A stretch of 64,000 nucleotides of DNA from Eubacteriaceae bacterium (lineage in GTDB: Bacteria; Bacillota; Clostridia; Lachnospirales; Lachnospiraceae). The notes beneath the pieces are model-generated. The model saw nothing but the letters and a program-made list of their open reading frames with translations. It was not told the origin of the DNA and did not search any database. The stretch is taken from NCBI GenBank assembly GCA_902362455.1, contig CABIWJ010000003.1:280342-344341 (forward strand), written 5' to 3'. Position 1 is the first letter of the stretch. Each line of letters starts with the position of its first letter. This document shows, piece after piece, positions 8,775 through 18,472 of the stretch. The position numbers were made by a program, and so were the translations under genes.

Positions 8775-9881
8775 TTAATCATTCCGTTTGAATTTATATT
8801 TTCCTTTACCATAACCCGATACATTTTCGATAATATCAGATTGTAATAATTTAGAAAGTAATTTAGAAACACTTGAATCTTTAAGTTCTAATAGTTCTCT
8901 GACAGCACTTCGTCCAAAGACTTCATTATATCCATACTTATTGAACATTTTATAAATATGAGCAATTGTCTTAGTTGAAAAACTACTTAATTTATCAGAA
9001 AATACACATTCATCTTCAATGTCTAAATCTTCCTTAACAATATCTGTTCTCACATTATCAAATTTACCACTTATGTGCAAATTACGATTATGAAGTTCAT
9101 TTTTCTCATTTAAGAGCATATTTCTTAGAAATAATTCAAGATACTCTGTTGTTTCGTGAATACCTATTTGAAGATTTGTATAATTAGCACGTACAAGCGC
9201 ATTTCTAAAATACCAGGCATTTTCAGCAAAAATATCATTCGTTGTGTAAAAGCCAAGTGTTCGCAGATATTTAATAAAAAATACTGCTGTTGTCCTGGTG
9301 TTGCCCTCTCCGAAAATATGAATTTGCCATAATCTCGATATAAATACTGCAAGATGATGAATAATCTCATTCATTGAAAGACCTTTATAACTAAAGTTCC
9401 TCTCTTGTGAAAAATCATACTCAAGCGTTGCACGAAGTTCTGAAGCGCTGCCATACATAACAGTTGCTCCATCTAAAACCCATTCTTTTTTAGTAATATT
9501 GTAATCTCTTATTCTGCCTGCGTGGTCATAAATTCCTTGAAATAATTTACGATGTATTGAGATATATTCATTTGGTGAAAACGAAAATGCGGTTTCTGAC
9601 AATATCTCTGCAATACGTGATGCTACCTTATCAGCTTCTTCGGTCCTATCATCATCTGACATATGCACAGGTCTTTCCTCATAATAGCTGTCAATAAGAT
9701 TCTTAGCTTCCCTAACAGTAATTTTACCATCAATATTCTGTATAGCAGTTTCAACCAGATACTTAGATGGTCGTAGTCCATCTACTGCCTGAAGTCCTAT
9801 TGCCGTACTCCACGCATATCCTTTACTAACCTTATCAGGTTCAGACTCTTTCAAATACTCCTTAAATGGGTCCCTTTCCAT
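8775..9881 (-). CDS. Fic family protein (AMPylation-type enzyme)
   Basis: The core motif HIFGEGNTR (residues 188-196) matches the Fic consensus HxFx(D/E)GNxR, whose His transfers a nucleotide moiety, usually AMP, to a hydroxyl of a target protein. Residues 22-70 (AVDGLRPS ... GKITVREAK) resemble the VbhA-like inhibitory antitoxin region found fused to or next to Fic domains. The last 60 residues (SAVRELLELKDSSVSKLLSKLL) look like a winged-helix DNA-binding domain, suggesting autoregulation. Upstream lies an array of 21-bp repeats that could be its operator. There is no separate antitoxin gene. The target is unknown. Confidence 0.85.
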   Translation of the reverse strand: MERDPFKEYLKESEPDKVSKGYAWSTAIGLQAVDGLRPSKYLVETAIQNIDGKITVREAKNLIDSYYEERPVHMSDDDRTEEADKVASRIAEILSETAFSFSPNEYISIHRKLFQGIYDHAGRIRDYNITKKEWVLDGATVMYGSASELRATLEYDFSQERNFSYKGLSMNEIIHHLAVFISRLWQIHIFGEGNTRTTAVFFIKYLRTLGFYTTNDIFAENAWYFRNALVRANYTNLQIGIHETTEYLELFLRNMLLNEKNELHNRNLHISGKFDNVRTDIVKEDLDIEDECVFSDKLSSFSTKTIAHIYKMFNKYGYNEVFGRSAVRELLELKDSSVSKLLSKLLQSDIIENVSGYGKGKYKFKRND

Positions 9882-9956
9882 ATTCGCCTACCTCATTTCA
9901 TAATCTTGCATTTTACAACAATAACTACAACTCATTTATACTGATAATTATACCAC

Positions 9957-10104
9957 TTTTTACTGTACTTTTGTCTACTTTTTTGTTCTGAATATCTACT
10001 TTTTCGGATTGAATGTCTACTTTTTGTTTTGCAATATTTATTTTTTACACATCAATGTCTACTTTTTATTTTGCAATATCTGTTTTTTACATATCAATGT
10101 CTAC
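9957..10104. repeat. 21-bp tandem repeat array upstream of the Fic gene
   Basis: About seven units, each beginning TTTTT and most ending AATnTCTAC. Six are exactly 21 bp long (9979-9999, 10000-10020, 10021-10041, 10042-10062, 10063-10083, 10084-10104), preceded by a 22-bp unit at 9957-9978. Units alternate in content in the second half, giving a 42-bp higher-order period. The period equals two helical turns. The array sits in the promoter region of the Fic gene and its last unit includes the stop codon of the ABC permease gene. There are no spacers, so it is not a CRISPR. Confidence 0.85.
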
Positions 10105-12137
10105 TTTTTATTCTCTACAATATTATAATATACCTTAGATGTAAGAAGATATACCACTGCATAGACTATAACAAATATTCCTATTGTTCCAAGTGTACAT
10201 CTTATGAATAATGAATCATTTTTAAGATTTAACGTCATAAGTATATTCTTTATCATTTTAAATGCTCCTGCTACATGAATTGTTGCTGCCACAATCGGAA
10301 GCATAAATACCATTAACACCTGGGTTTTAATCGACTTCTTCACTTCTGAATGGCTCATTCCGACTTTCTGCATTATGTCGAACCTTTCTTTATCCTCATA
10401 GCCCTCTGTAATCTGTTTATAATAGATAATCAGTACAGTAATGCTTAAGAATAATATGCCTAAAAATATTCCAATGAACAATAAGCCACCATACATTGTA
10501 TAGAATTCATCTTTTACATAAGCACGACATGAAAACATCACATCATAGTTCAATTTGTCACAGGCATCTAATATTTTATTATAACAATCCGATATTTTTT
10601 CATCGGATGCATTAAAATCAATCTTCATCATATAACAAACAGGCTTTACATCTTCATCTTCTGAATTCTCTGCCGTAATTCCTAACTTATCACATTTATC
10701 AAGATAAATCTGTCTTAGGACTTCGCTATCTTTAACTACAAGCAAATGCATATTTCTCATATAATCAGCTTCCATATCGAATTTGGCGATTCGTCCTTTT
10801 ACCTTAAAGCTATAATTACCAATGGTAAACTCGTCTTTTACTTTCTTATCGGCGCTGTATATGTATACTTCGTCACTATTAAGTTCAATCTTTTCTCCGG
10901 TAAGATTTTCATAATCCTTAGCTGATATGACATGAAACTCATGAGTATCATCATTTCCATAATATCCGATATAATTATATTTACCATTTTCATAAGTAGT
11001 TGTTATAGTACATTCTTCGTATGCTCTGAAATGCTTTACCTGGATCCCTGTTTTAGCTACTGTATTCAATATTATTTCTCTGAAATCTTCATTGGATTCA
11101 TCCATACCTTCAATGTTATCAACTTCAGAAAATCTATATATTTTCTCAATAGTAATATCATTTGGATAGCGGTATTTCATCTCATCTTCAACACCAGCAT
11201 ACATAGATACCGTAGTTGACACAACGACTAATACCATAGTTGATAGAATACAGATACTTGCAAGACCGGTTGCATTCTTCTTCATTCTGTAAATCATTCC
11301 TGATACTGCCGTAAAATTATTAACCTTATAATAGAACTTCTTATTATTCTTAAGCATCTTAAGTATAGCTATACTACCTGCAATAAATAAAAAATATGTT
11401 CCAACAATTACGAATAATACTGCTATGTAGAATCTCTTAAGTGCCTCTGTTGCCGATTCCGTTGTCATTGCAAGATAATAACCGATAACTAACATCGTCA
11501 CACCTAAAATAGCTATTAGTAACTTAGTTTTAGGCTCTTTTTCACCAACATTACTTCCACTAAGAAGCTCTATTGTCTTAGAACGTCCGATTGCAATAAG
11601 ATTTCCAATCAGAATTATCATAAATATCATTACAAATACTGCCACAGTAATTAAAATTCCTGTTACACTTATGTCAAACTTAATTTTCGAATCAAAACGT
11701 ACCATTTTGCTAAGAATCATAAGCATCAATCTGCTAAATACTATTCCACTCAAGATTCCAGCAATCAATGTTCCTATTGTTGTATATATATTTTCAATTA
11801 CCATTATTTTGGCAATGTGTTTCTTCTCCATGCCAAGTATATTGTAAATACCAAATTCTCTTTTTCTTCTTTTTGTCAAAAAGCTGTTCGAATATATCAG
11901 AAATATAAATGAAAATATTCCGATAACACCCATTCCAAACTTTAAAATAATTCTTAATGATTCTCCACCTCTTATAACGTCAAGTCCGGTATTAAACGAT
12001 AAGAAACTTATTATATAGAACATTGCAATTGTAAATATACATGTTATAAGATATGGATAATAAAATTTACCGTTTTTTCTGATATTTTCTAATGCAAGCC
12101 TTGGATAAAATGCTTTATTTTTACCTGTTTTCTTCAT
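10101..12137 (-). CDS. FtsX-like ABC transporter permease (BceB type)
   Basis: A 678-residue membrane protein with about ten transmembrane segments and a large extracytoplasmic domain (roughly residues 310-530), the layout of BceB/MacB-like permeases. These sense and remove peptide antibiotics acting on lipid-II-cycle intermediates. It begins with the typical YPRLALENIRKNGKFYYPYL. It stands at the end of a minus-strand block: response regulator, histidine kinase, ATPase, permease. The partner ATPase gene 105 bp upstream is frameshifted as it reads here, so the transporter may be inactive or the sequence may contain an error. The stop codon lies in the last 21-bp repeat. Confidence 0.88.
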   Translation of the reverse strand: MKKTGKNKAFYPRLALENIRKNGKFYYPYLITCIFTIAMFYIISFLSFNTGLDVIRGGESLRIILKFGMGVIGIFSFIFLIYSNSFLTKRRKREFGIYNILGMEKKHIAKIMVIENIYTTIGTLIAGILSGIVFSRLMLMILSKMVRFDSKIKFDISVTGILITVAVFVMIFMIILIGNLIAIGRSKTIELLSGSNVGEKEPKTKLLIAILGVTMLVIGYYLAMTTESATEALKRFYIAVLFVIVGTYFLFIAGSIAILKMLKNNKKFYYKVNNFTAVSGMIYRMKKNATGLASICILSTMVLVVVSTTVSMYAGVEDEMKYRYPNDITIEKIYRFSEVDNIEGMDESNEDFREIILNTVAKTGIQVKHFRAYEECTITTTYENGKYNYIGYYGNDDTHEFHVISAKDYENLTGEKIELNSDEVYIYSADKKVKDEFTIGNYSFKVKGRIAKFDMEADYMRNMHLLVVKDSEVLRQIYLDKCDKLGITAENSEDEDVKPVCYMMKIDFNASDEKISDCYNKILDACDKLNYDVMFSCRAYVKDEFYTMYGGLLFIGIFLGILFLSITVLIIYYKQITEGYEDKERFDIMQKVGMSHSEVKKSIKTQVLMVFMLPIVAATIHVAGAFKMIKNILMTLNLKNDSLFIRCTLGTIGIFVIVYAVVYLLTSKVYYNIVENKK

Positions 12138-12242
12138 TTTTCCTCCATTTTCAATGCAATCTCTTAGTTCTGTATGTGTATATATTTAAGCAATTGCATT
12201 ACACATTTATGATTAATTAAATAATTGTATTATAATATCTGT

Positions 12243-12997
12243 CTATTTCTGCGAAGTAATCATTGTAAGAGTATCCGAAATCTTTGCAAACATTTCTTCT
12301 CTGCTCAATGTGCCTCTGTATAACTGATGATACACCTCACCATCTTTAATAAACATTACTCTTTTCGCACTGCTTGCTGCTTTGGTCGAATGTGTAACCA
12401 TAAGAATTGTCTGACCATCATTATTAATATCATCAAATAATCTTAAAAGCGAATCTGTTGCTTTAGAATCTAATGCTCCGGTTGGTTCATCTGCAAGTAT
12501 GAGTCTTGGTCTTGTTATCAATGCTCTTGCCACTGCCGCTCTCTGCTTCTGTCCACCTGATACCTCATATGGATATTTATCTAAAATATCACTTATCCCT
12601 AACTTTTTAGCTATCGGCTCAAGTCTTGACTGCATTTCATCATATTTGCAGCCCGATAATACTAATGGAAGAAAAATATTATCTTTTAGTGAAAATGTAT
12701 CCATTAAATTGAAGTCCTGAAATACGAACCCCAGATTATCACGTCTGAAGGCTCTTTATCTTTAAGTGTCATAATATTTTTTCCGTCTAATAAGACTTCT
12801 CCGTCACTTGCTTTATCAAGTGCAGCTAAAATATTTAATAATGTCGTTTTACCCGAACCACTTTCACCCATTATCGCAACGTACTCACCCTCATCAACTG
12901 AAAATGTAACATTACTTAATGCCTGGACTTTATTGCCACCGAACCTTGTTGTGTATATTTTCTTTAAATTTTTTACTTCTAAAATTGCTTTATTCAT
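12243..12997 (-). pseudogene. ABC transporter ATP-binding protein (BceA type), frameshifted
   Basis: Two frames together encode one complete ATPase of about 250 residues. The upstream part (12997 to about 12755) carries Walker A GESGSGKTTLLN. The downstream part (from about 12750) continues with AFRRDNLGFVFQDFNLMD (Q-loop), the signature VSGGQKQRAAVARAL, Walker B LILADEPTGALD and the switch His VTHST. The break falls around 12750-12757, after LKDKE, where a residue or two are also missing compared with typical relatives. Everything else is intact, so this is a recent mutation or a sequencing error. The start is put at 12997 (MNKAILEV), preceded by GAGG. Confidence 0.85.
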
Positions 12998-13090
12998 TTT
13001 AATCCTCATTTCTACTAGAATATATTACCTGATTACAGATAAGAGTATAATTAAATTTCTTTATTGTTTCCATAGATTTGACTTACAATA

Positions 13091-13123
13091 CAAAAATAAA
13101 CCTTACATTTTCGTAAGGTTTAT
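13091..13123 (-). terminator. Terminator overlapping the histidine kinase stop
   Basis: Stem ATAAACCTTAC/GTAAGGTTTAT (13096-13106 and 13113-13123) with a 6-nt loop, followed on the minus strand by a T-run. The TAA stop codon of the kinase gene lies inside the stem. It should separate the two-component genes from the transporter genes and allow different expression levels. Confidence 0.75.
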
Positions 13124-14053
13124 GAAAATCTTTGTTCCCTTATGTATCTCTGAGTCTGCTGTTATGTCTCCGCCAATATTTTTCATCACATTTTTACACA
13201 GATATAATCCGATTCCTGTCGACTTCATCTCGATTCTTCCATTATAGCCCGTAAAACCATTTTCAAATATTCTTGGCAAATCTTCCTTAGCTATCCCTAT
13301 TCCGCTATCTTCAATTACAAGCCTTTCATGAACATCCGTGTATATCTTTATCTTTCCCTCATTCGTGTACTTAAGCGCATTTGATAACACCTGTCCGATT
13401 ACAAATAACAACCATTTCTTATCTGTTATTATTTCCATATCAAGATTGTTAAGTTCTACATTTATCTTCTTTCTGATAAATTGCCTTGCATATTTTCTTA
13501 CAGACTGCTTTACTATGTCCTCTAAGCAATATTTTTCAAAATCATAATCCGTACTGTCACTTTCCATTCTAAGATATGACAAAACCATTTCCACGTATTG
13601 TTCTATCTTAAATAATTCGTTCTCTAATTCCTTATGGTTAGCTGACTCCTTAACTTCATCCTCCTGTAACAGAAAATTAAGTGCTACTATCGGTGTCTTG
13701 ACCTGATGAAGCCACATTGTATAGAATTCCATCATCTCTTTACGCTTTATGCCATTTTCCGACTTAAGCTTTTCTATCTCTTCTACCTTTTCATTAATAA
13801 TATCCACATATGCTTCTTCTATCGGAGTTAACTTCTTAGGAATTGATTTTCTCTCTAATACTTTGCTTTTCTTATAGAATCTGAACATACCAAATAATAC
13901 AACCACAATTCCAATATACAGAATTACACTTGTCGAATACATTATTGCTGTTTTATCAACATTTTCGAAATATAAGATAACAGCATTTAAAATCATTATA
14001 GTTATATACAGACTTATCATTTTAATATTCTGTTTCAGATATTTATATAACAT
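13103..14053 (-). CDS. Sensor histidine kinase, BceS-like
   Basis: An intramembrane-sensing kinase of about 316 residues. There are two closely spaced N-terminal transmembrane segments (about residues 12-60) with almost no extracellular loop, as in BceS, which senses through its cognate ABC transporter. The phospho-acceptor His is in WLHQVKTPIVAL. The catalytic domain shows the N-box (IGQVLSNALKYT), the DSGIGI G1 box and the STGIGLYL G2 box. The start at 14053 (MLYKYL) follows GGAG and lies 1 nt after the response-regulator stop, so translation is coupled. It is placed to phosphorylate the upstream regulator and control the downstream transporter genes. Confidence 0.9.
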   Translation of the reverse strand: MLYKYLKQNIKMISLYITIMILNAVILYFENVDKTAIMYSTSVILYIGIVVVLFGMFRFYKKSKVLERKSIPKKLTPIEEAYVDIINEKVEEIEKLKSENGIKRKEMMEFYTMWLHQVKTPIVALNFLLQEDEVKESANHKELENELFKIEQYVEMVLSYLRMESDSTDYDFEKYCLEDIVKQSVRKYARQFIRKKINVELNNLDMEIITDKKWLLFVIGQVLSNALKYTNEGKIKIYTDVHERLVIEDSGIGIAKEDLPRIFENGFTGYNGRIEMKSTGIGLYLCKNVMKNIGGDITADSEIHKGTKIFINLTKM

Positions 14054-14054
14054 A

Positions 14055-14735
14055 CTACTCTCCATTCGCTATATAGTAGCCCATTCCTTTTTTCGTTTCA
14101 ATCAATCCTTCTAAACCTGCATTTTCTAATTTCTTTCTTAATCTGGTCACATTAACCGTCAATGTATTATCATCAACATAACTGTCTGATTCCCATAATA
14201 CAGTCATTATATCTTCTCGGCTTACAGTTTTGCCCTTGTTATCCATAAGAATTTTTAATATCTTAAATTCATTTCTGGTAAGTTCGATTGCATTACCATT
14301 ATATGTAGCAGTCGCATTTCCCATATCTAATATAAGTCCATTATGCTCTATAAGATTAGTCTGTGAAGCGAAGTCATAGGTTCTTCTAAGCATTGCCTGA
14401 ATCTTCGCTAACAGAAGCGATAATTCAAAAGGCTTTGCAATAAAATCATCTCCACCCATATTTATCGCCATAACTATATTCATATTATCAGAACTTGATG
14501 AAACAAATATAATCGGTACTTTAGAAATCTTCCTTATCTCACTGCACCAATAGAAACCATTATAATAAGGCAGGGAAATATCCATTAATACCAGATGCGG
14601 ATTATATTCCGCAAATTCATTCACTATATTATCAAATTTTCTTACATGTCTTGTCTCATATCCAAAACCATTCAGATACTTCTCAACCGATGATGCAATT
14701 ATACTGTCATCTTCTATAATAAAAATTTTCTGCAT
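14055..14735 (-). CDS. Response regulator, OmpR/BceR type
   Basis: The receiver domain is residues 1-120: acidic pocket in FIIEDD, phospho-Asp in VLMDISLP, Lys in DFIAKPF. A winged-helix DNA-binding domain follows (LTRNEFKILKILMDN, SYVDDNTLTVNVTRLRKKL). About 226 residues, the usual size. The start at 14735 (MQKIFIIEDD) follows GGAGAAAAGA; the longer frame would overlap the upstream gene. It lies 14 bp after the DHHW gene and 1 nt before the kinase. By family it should activate an ABC efflux operon when peptide antibiotics are present. Confidence 0.92.
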   Translation of the reverse strand: MQKIFIIEDDSIIASSVEKYLNGFGYETRHVRKFDNIVNEFAEYNPHLVLMDISLPYYNGFYWCSEIRKISKVPIIFVSSSSDNMNIVMAINMGGDDFIAKPFELSLLLAKIQAMLRRTYDFASQTNLIEHNGLILDMGNATATYNGNAIELTRNEFKILKILMDNKGKTVSREDIMTVLWESDSYVDDNTLTVNVTRLRKKLENAGLEGLIETKKGMGYYIANGE

Positions 14736-14749
14736 TCTTTTCTCCAATA

Positions 14750-15886
14750 TCAATTCACCAACTTATATATATTTTTATCTTCTACAAAATTTCCAACATT
14801 ATACAGCACCAGAATATCTGTATAACCACCTTCTTCTATCATCTTTCTAATACTCTCATTATAATATCGCAAGTCAACTACATCTATCTTACTAAACCCA
14901 CTAATCATAAATGGAATAAAGCAATGTGCAAATGAATCTTTTATAACCAGAACCTTTCTGTCATTCTCAGCATTAGTAGTGATTTGTACTAATGGATTAT
15001 TGCCCCCAAGAAATATACTGTATTTATCTTTCTTATCAAGTGCTGACATTTCATACAGACTATCTTTAAGTTCTGTAGAATTATTATAACGCACTGATAC
15101 CTCTTCTTCCTTATCCGGCTCATAGATGTATACCTTATCAGCTTCAATCTCTAAATTCGCCTTTGAACTCATTGTTCCGTAAAATTTATCCGTTACTAAT
15201 TTAGTCATATATTTTTCTATATTAATTCCTGTTTTATCCGCATACTCCGTAAATGCATAATATGCTCCAAGTGTTGTCCAATGATGGTCTGTCTTATAAT
15301 ACAGATATTCGTCTTTATGAGCCTTAAGCATCTGATTTACATCTACTGTATTATCCTCTCCGATTTCCTTGTAAATGTCATTAATATACCTAGTTTCGTT
15401 GAAATTATATGCATACTTTGGAAGCTTTTTCTTTAAAATCTCCGAAGTATTTGGAACTAACATTACACATATATCGGTATTTTTCTTGTAATTATCCACA
15501 AATTCTTCTAAATATTCACAGTTTTTATCCGCATTTTCCGTTTCGAACTTATCTTTATCCTGTCTTGCTATCAGATAATTATCTTTACCAAAATACACTC
15601 CATTTACGTCCTTTTTAAGGCTTGCAAGCTCGATATACGTCTTTAATTCTATCCATTTATTTCTAAATATGGTCTTATCCGCAAGATACGTTTCGTAATC
15701 CTCCTGATATTTGCCATTTAACAGATTCCCGCTGTCTAAATCAGGCTTTATCGCAAGATAACGGTTCTCTTTTTCTGAATATCTTTCATCACCTGCCGCA
15801 AAGCCAAATACTGACATTCCTGATAAAATTAATAAAAATATTGTAACTGTAACTTTACTTCTTATGCTTCCTTTTAATTTCTTCAT
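14750..15886 (-). CDS. DHHW/AlgX-type protein, O-acetylation partner
   Basis: A 378-residue protein with one N-terminal membrane anchor (about residues 10-30) and an extracytoplasmic SGNH-hydrolase-like domain. The segment YYKTDHHWTTLGAYYAF gives the DHHW family its name, and IKDSFAHCFIPF supplies the serine-containing motif. Such proteins act with an MBOAT acyltransferase to move acetyl groups onto surface polysaccharides. The MBOAT gene is directly upstream, 18 bp away. The acceptor glycan cannot be told from sequence. Confidence 0.82.
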   Translation of the reverse strand: MKKLKGSIRSKVTVTIFLLILSGMSVFGFAAGDERYSEKENRYLAIKPDLDSGNLLNGKYQEDYETYLADKTIFRNKWIELKTYIELASLKKDVNGVYFGKDNYLIARQDKDKFETENADKNCEYLEEFVDNYKKNTDICVMLVPNTSEILKKKLPKYAYNFNETRYINDIYKEIGEDNTVDVNQMLKAHKDEYLYYKTDHHWTTLGAYYAFTEYADKTGINIEKYMTKLVTDKFYGTMSSKANLEIEADKVYIYEPDKEEEVSVRYNNSTELKDSLYEMSALDKKDKYSIFLGGNNPLVQITTNAENDRKVLVIKDSFAHCFIPFMISGFSKIDVVDLRYYNESIRKMIEEGGYTDILVLYNVGNFVEDKNIYKLVN

Positions 15887-15904
15887 TTTTCACGCTATCC
15901 TTAT

Positions 15905-17323
15905 TCAAAATCTGAAATACAGAAATGGATTATAGCTTGAATCAACAAGATAAGCTATTACCATTGCAAATACAACAACATAGAAAACATTTGCAAGGAC
16001 TGTTTTAACTGCCTCACTCTTTATAATTTCAAACAGCCTGTTTACTAATTTCTTAGCAGCAGGTGTCGATGCCACTATTAATATAATCAATAAAACTACG
16101 TGTGTATATAACAGATAAATTGACTGGTCATCATAGATTTTTCCGCCTGTAACATTAAACATTGTTTTAAGATATCTTCCTAACTGTCCCATATCTTCAA
16201 ACGAGAAAATTACCCAGCCTGTAATTATAATAAGTAAAGTGTATATATGCTGTATAAATGCTGGAAGTCTGTCTATGTATTTCTTAAGAAATATCTTCTC
16301 TAGGATAAGAATTACACCATAATATAATCCCCACAACATGAAATTATAACTTGCACCATGCCACAAGCCTGTAAGTATCCACACCACCAAAATATTACGG
16401 ATATGTTTATATGTAGAGCAACGGTTTCCTCCAAGCGGAATATAGACATATTCCCTGAACCATGTGCCAAGTGAAATGTGCCATCTTCTAAAGAATTCCG
16501 TAACACTTTTAGAAATATACGGATAATTGAAATTCTCCTCAAAATTAAAACCAAACATCTTACCTAACCCGATTGCCATATCTGAATATCCTGAGAAATC
16601 GAAATATATCTGGAATGTAAATGCGATAATTCCAAGCCATGCAGATAACACCGACATATTTTCCGGATTAACAGCCTTTATTGTGTCCCACAGATTACCA
16701 ATGTTATTAGCTAATAACACTTTCTTACCTAATCCGGTTATAAAACGCCCTATTCCATCTGCAAATGTATCAATATTTCCCTTGCGGTTATTAAGCTCGT
16801 CTGCAACACTTTTATATTTAACAATCGGTCCTGCTATCAATTGTGGAAACATTGTTACATATGTTCCAAATGTAATAATATTTCTCTGGGCTGCAACATT
16901 TCCCCTGTATACATCAATCGTATATGACATTGTCTGAAATGTATAAAAAGACACGCCAACAGGAAGTGCAATTTCAAGTAACTGAAACCCACTTCCTGTT
17001 AATTTATTTGCTGTGTTAATAAGTAAATCTGCATATTTAAAGAAGCCAAGCACCGACAGATTAACAATAACTGATGCCACAACCATATATTTTGATGCAG
17101 AAATCTTATCTTTTTTCTTAAAATCTTCTATTAATATTCCGAAAATGTAATTTACAAGTGTCGAGAAAATCATTATAAGAACATACTTTGGCTCGCTCCA
17201 AGCATAGAATACAAGGCTTCCTGATAATAAAACCATATTCTTAAATTTTCCTGGTACTATATAATAAATCAGTAATATTAAAGGTAAAAATCTAAATAGA
17301 AATATTAAACTGCTAAAAACCAT
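15905..17323 (-). CDS. MBOAT family O-acyltransferase (AlgI/DltB-like)
   Basis: A polytopic membrane acyltransferase of 472 residues with about ten to twelve transmembrane segments. Family marks include FPQLIAGPIVKY, the FFRRWHISLGTWFREYVYIPLGGNR stretch, and the catalytic His in LTGLWHGASYNF. It transfers acyl groups across the membrane for O-acetylation of an exported glycan. It forms a two-gene unit with the downstream DHHW protein. The pair lies just ahead of a peptide-antibiotic-sensing module, which hints that surface acetylation and envelope defence may be co-expressed; that link is inference. Confidence 0.9.
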   Translation of the reverse strand: MVFSSLIFLFRFLPLILLIYYIVPGKFKNMVLLSGSLVFYAWSEPKYVLIMIFSTLVNYIFGILIEDFKKKDKISASKYMVVASVIVNLSVLGFFKYADLLINTANKLTGSGFQLLEIALPVGVSFYTFQTMSYTIDVYRGNVAAQRNIITFGTYVTMFPQLIAGPIVKYKSVADELNNRKGNIDTFADGIGRFITGLGKKVLLANNIGNLWDTIKAVNPENMSVLSAWLGIIAFTFQIYFDFSGYSDMAIGLGKMFGFNFEENFNYPYISKSVTEFFRRWHISLGTWFREYVYIPLGGNRCSTYKHIRNILVVWILTGLWHGASYNFMLWGLYYGVILILEKIFLKKYIDRLPAFIQHIYTLLIIITGWVIFSFEDMGQLGRYLKTMFNVTGGKIYDDQSIYLLYTHVVLLIILIVASTPAAKKLVNRLFEIIKSEAVKTVLANVFYVVVFAMVIAYLVDSSYNPFLYFRF

Positions 17324-17395
17324 CTTTATCCTCGTTTACAGTAAACTCTTTTCCGTCATTATAACATCATTGTGTTTAACTGGCTAGGATTAATT

Positions 17396-18472
17396 CTATT
17401 GTGTTACCGAATAGAATTCTGATACAACAATATTTCCACCATCCGATACTCTAAATACTAATTTATGGGTTGTAACATTCATATTTTCTGACATACCCTT
17501 ATTTGCTATATAATCGAAATATGCTTCCTGATTCTGCGGATATCCCGAACCTTTGAATGTTCCATACATATTTATGCCATTTCTGTCTTCTAATGCATTA
17601 TTATAAGTAAAATATAATCTGCATTTAGCCCATTCATTTTCAAAATCTGATACCATATCACCAACATATAGAATTGTAATATCTGCCACATATTGGTTAT
17701 CACTTTGTCTAAGGCTGTCAAGTTTATAATATGCCGGTACTGCTAATGATACACCTCTGGCTTTAAAATCTTCATTATAAATAAATGTATCACTTTTCTT
17801 ATCGTAATTATAGATAATATCACTGCTGCCATAATATCCGATATCCGTAAGTTCAAGCCCGCTGCTGCTTATACAACTCTTCTGGAAGTAATTTCTTATA
17901 AGTTCTCCACTTATTTCCGGTTCACTAAATATGTCAATTTTTTCACCATTACCTACAAGGTTAAGTATATACCATAGTTTATCGGCATTAGTAAGGTTAG
18001 TTCCTTTTTCCGCAGATACTTCATTTCTATATAACCATAGGAAATTATTATTATATACTGTCTCTTCTATTATATTTTTAATTATATCCTGTGGAATATC
18101 GTTATTATTTGTATTAGTATTCTTAGTCATCTCCTCAGATGTTATATTCTCAGTGGTACTTGTATTTTTACTGTCTGTTTCTTTATCATTTGATTCATTA
18201 ACAGTATCAAATTTTGTTGCCACCCTCTTAGTAGTCTGGGGTTCATCACCTAACTTAGTTCCATTCTTGATCACAACGGTTAATAAAATAACTATTGCCG
18301 CCATCTGTACACATACAACTCCGATGAAAAATACACTTTTTTTCTTCTCTTTCTTATCCTTTACTGCTGCCATAATATCACCTAACATTCTTTCTGTTTT
18401 GCTATTATCAACTGCAATTTTGGAATATGAATCTTTTATTTTTGCTTTTAATCTATCATTACTATTCTTCAT
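17396..18472 (-). CDS. Anti-sigma-factor-like single-pass membrane protein
   Basis: About 358 residues: a basic cytoplasmic head of about 50 residues (SKTERMLGDIMAAVKDKKEKKKS), one transmembrane segment (VFFIGVVCVQMAAIVILLTVV), a Thr/Ser/Asn-rich linker and an extracellular domain without recognisable motifs. This topology directly after an ECF-sigma-like gene is typical of sigma/anti-sigma pairs in clostridia. The start at 18472 overlaps the sigma gene by 11 bp. Since the sigma gene is truncated here, the protein may have lost its partner. Confidence in the anti-sigma role rests mainly on context. Confidence 0.6.
   Translation of the reverse strand: MKNSNDRLKAKIKDSYSKIAVDNSKTERMLGDIMAAVKDKKEKKKSVFFIGVVCVQMAAIVILLTVVIKNGTKLGDEPQTTKRVATKFDTVNESNDKETDSKNTSTTENITSEEMTKNTNTNNNDIPQDIIKNIIEETVYNNNFLWLYRNEVSAEKGTNLTNADKLWYILNLVGNGEKIDIFSEPEISGELIRNYFQKSCISSSGLELTDIGYYGSSDIIYNYDKKSDTFIYNEDFKARGVSLAVPAYYKLDSLRQSDNQYVADITILYVGDMVSDFENEWAKCRLYFTYNNALEDRNGINMYGTFKGSGYPQNQEAYFDYIANKGMSENMNVTTHKLVFRVSDGGNIVVSEFYSVTQ

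Noticed and set aside
9957..10104. CRISPR-like array
   Set aside because: The 21-bp units are directly adjacent with no unique spacers, and no cas gene is present.
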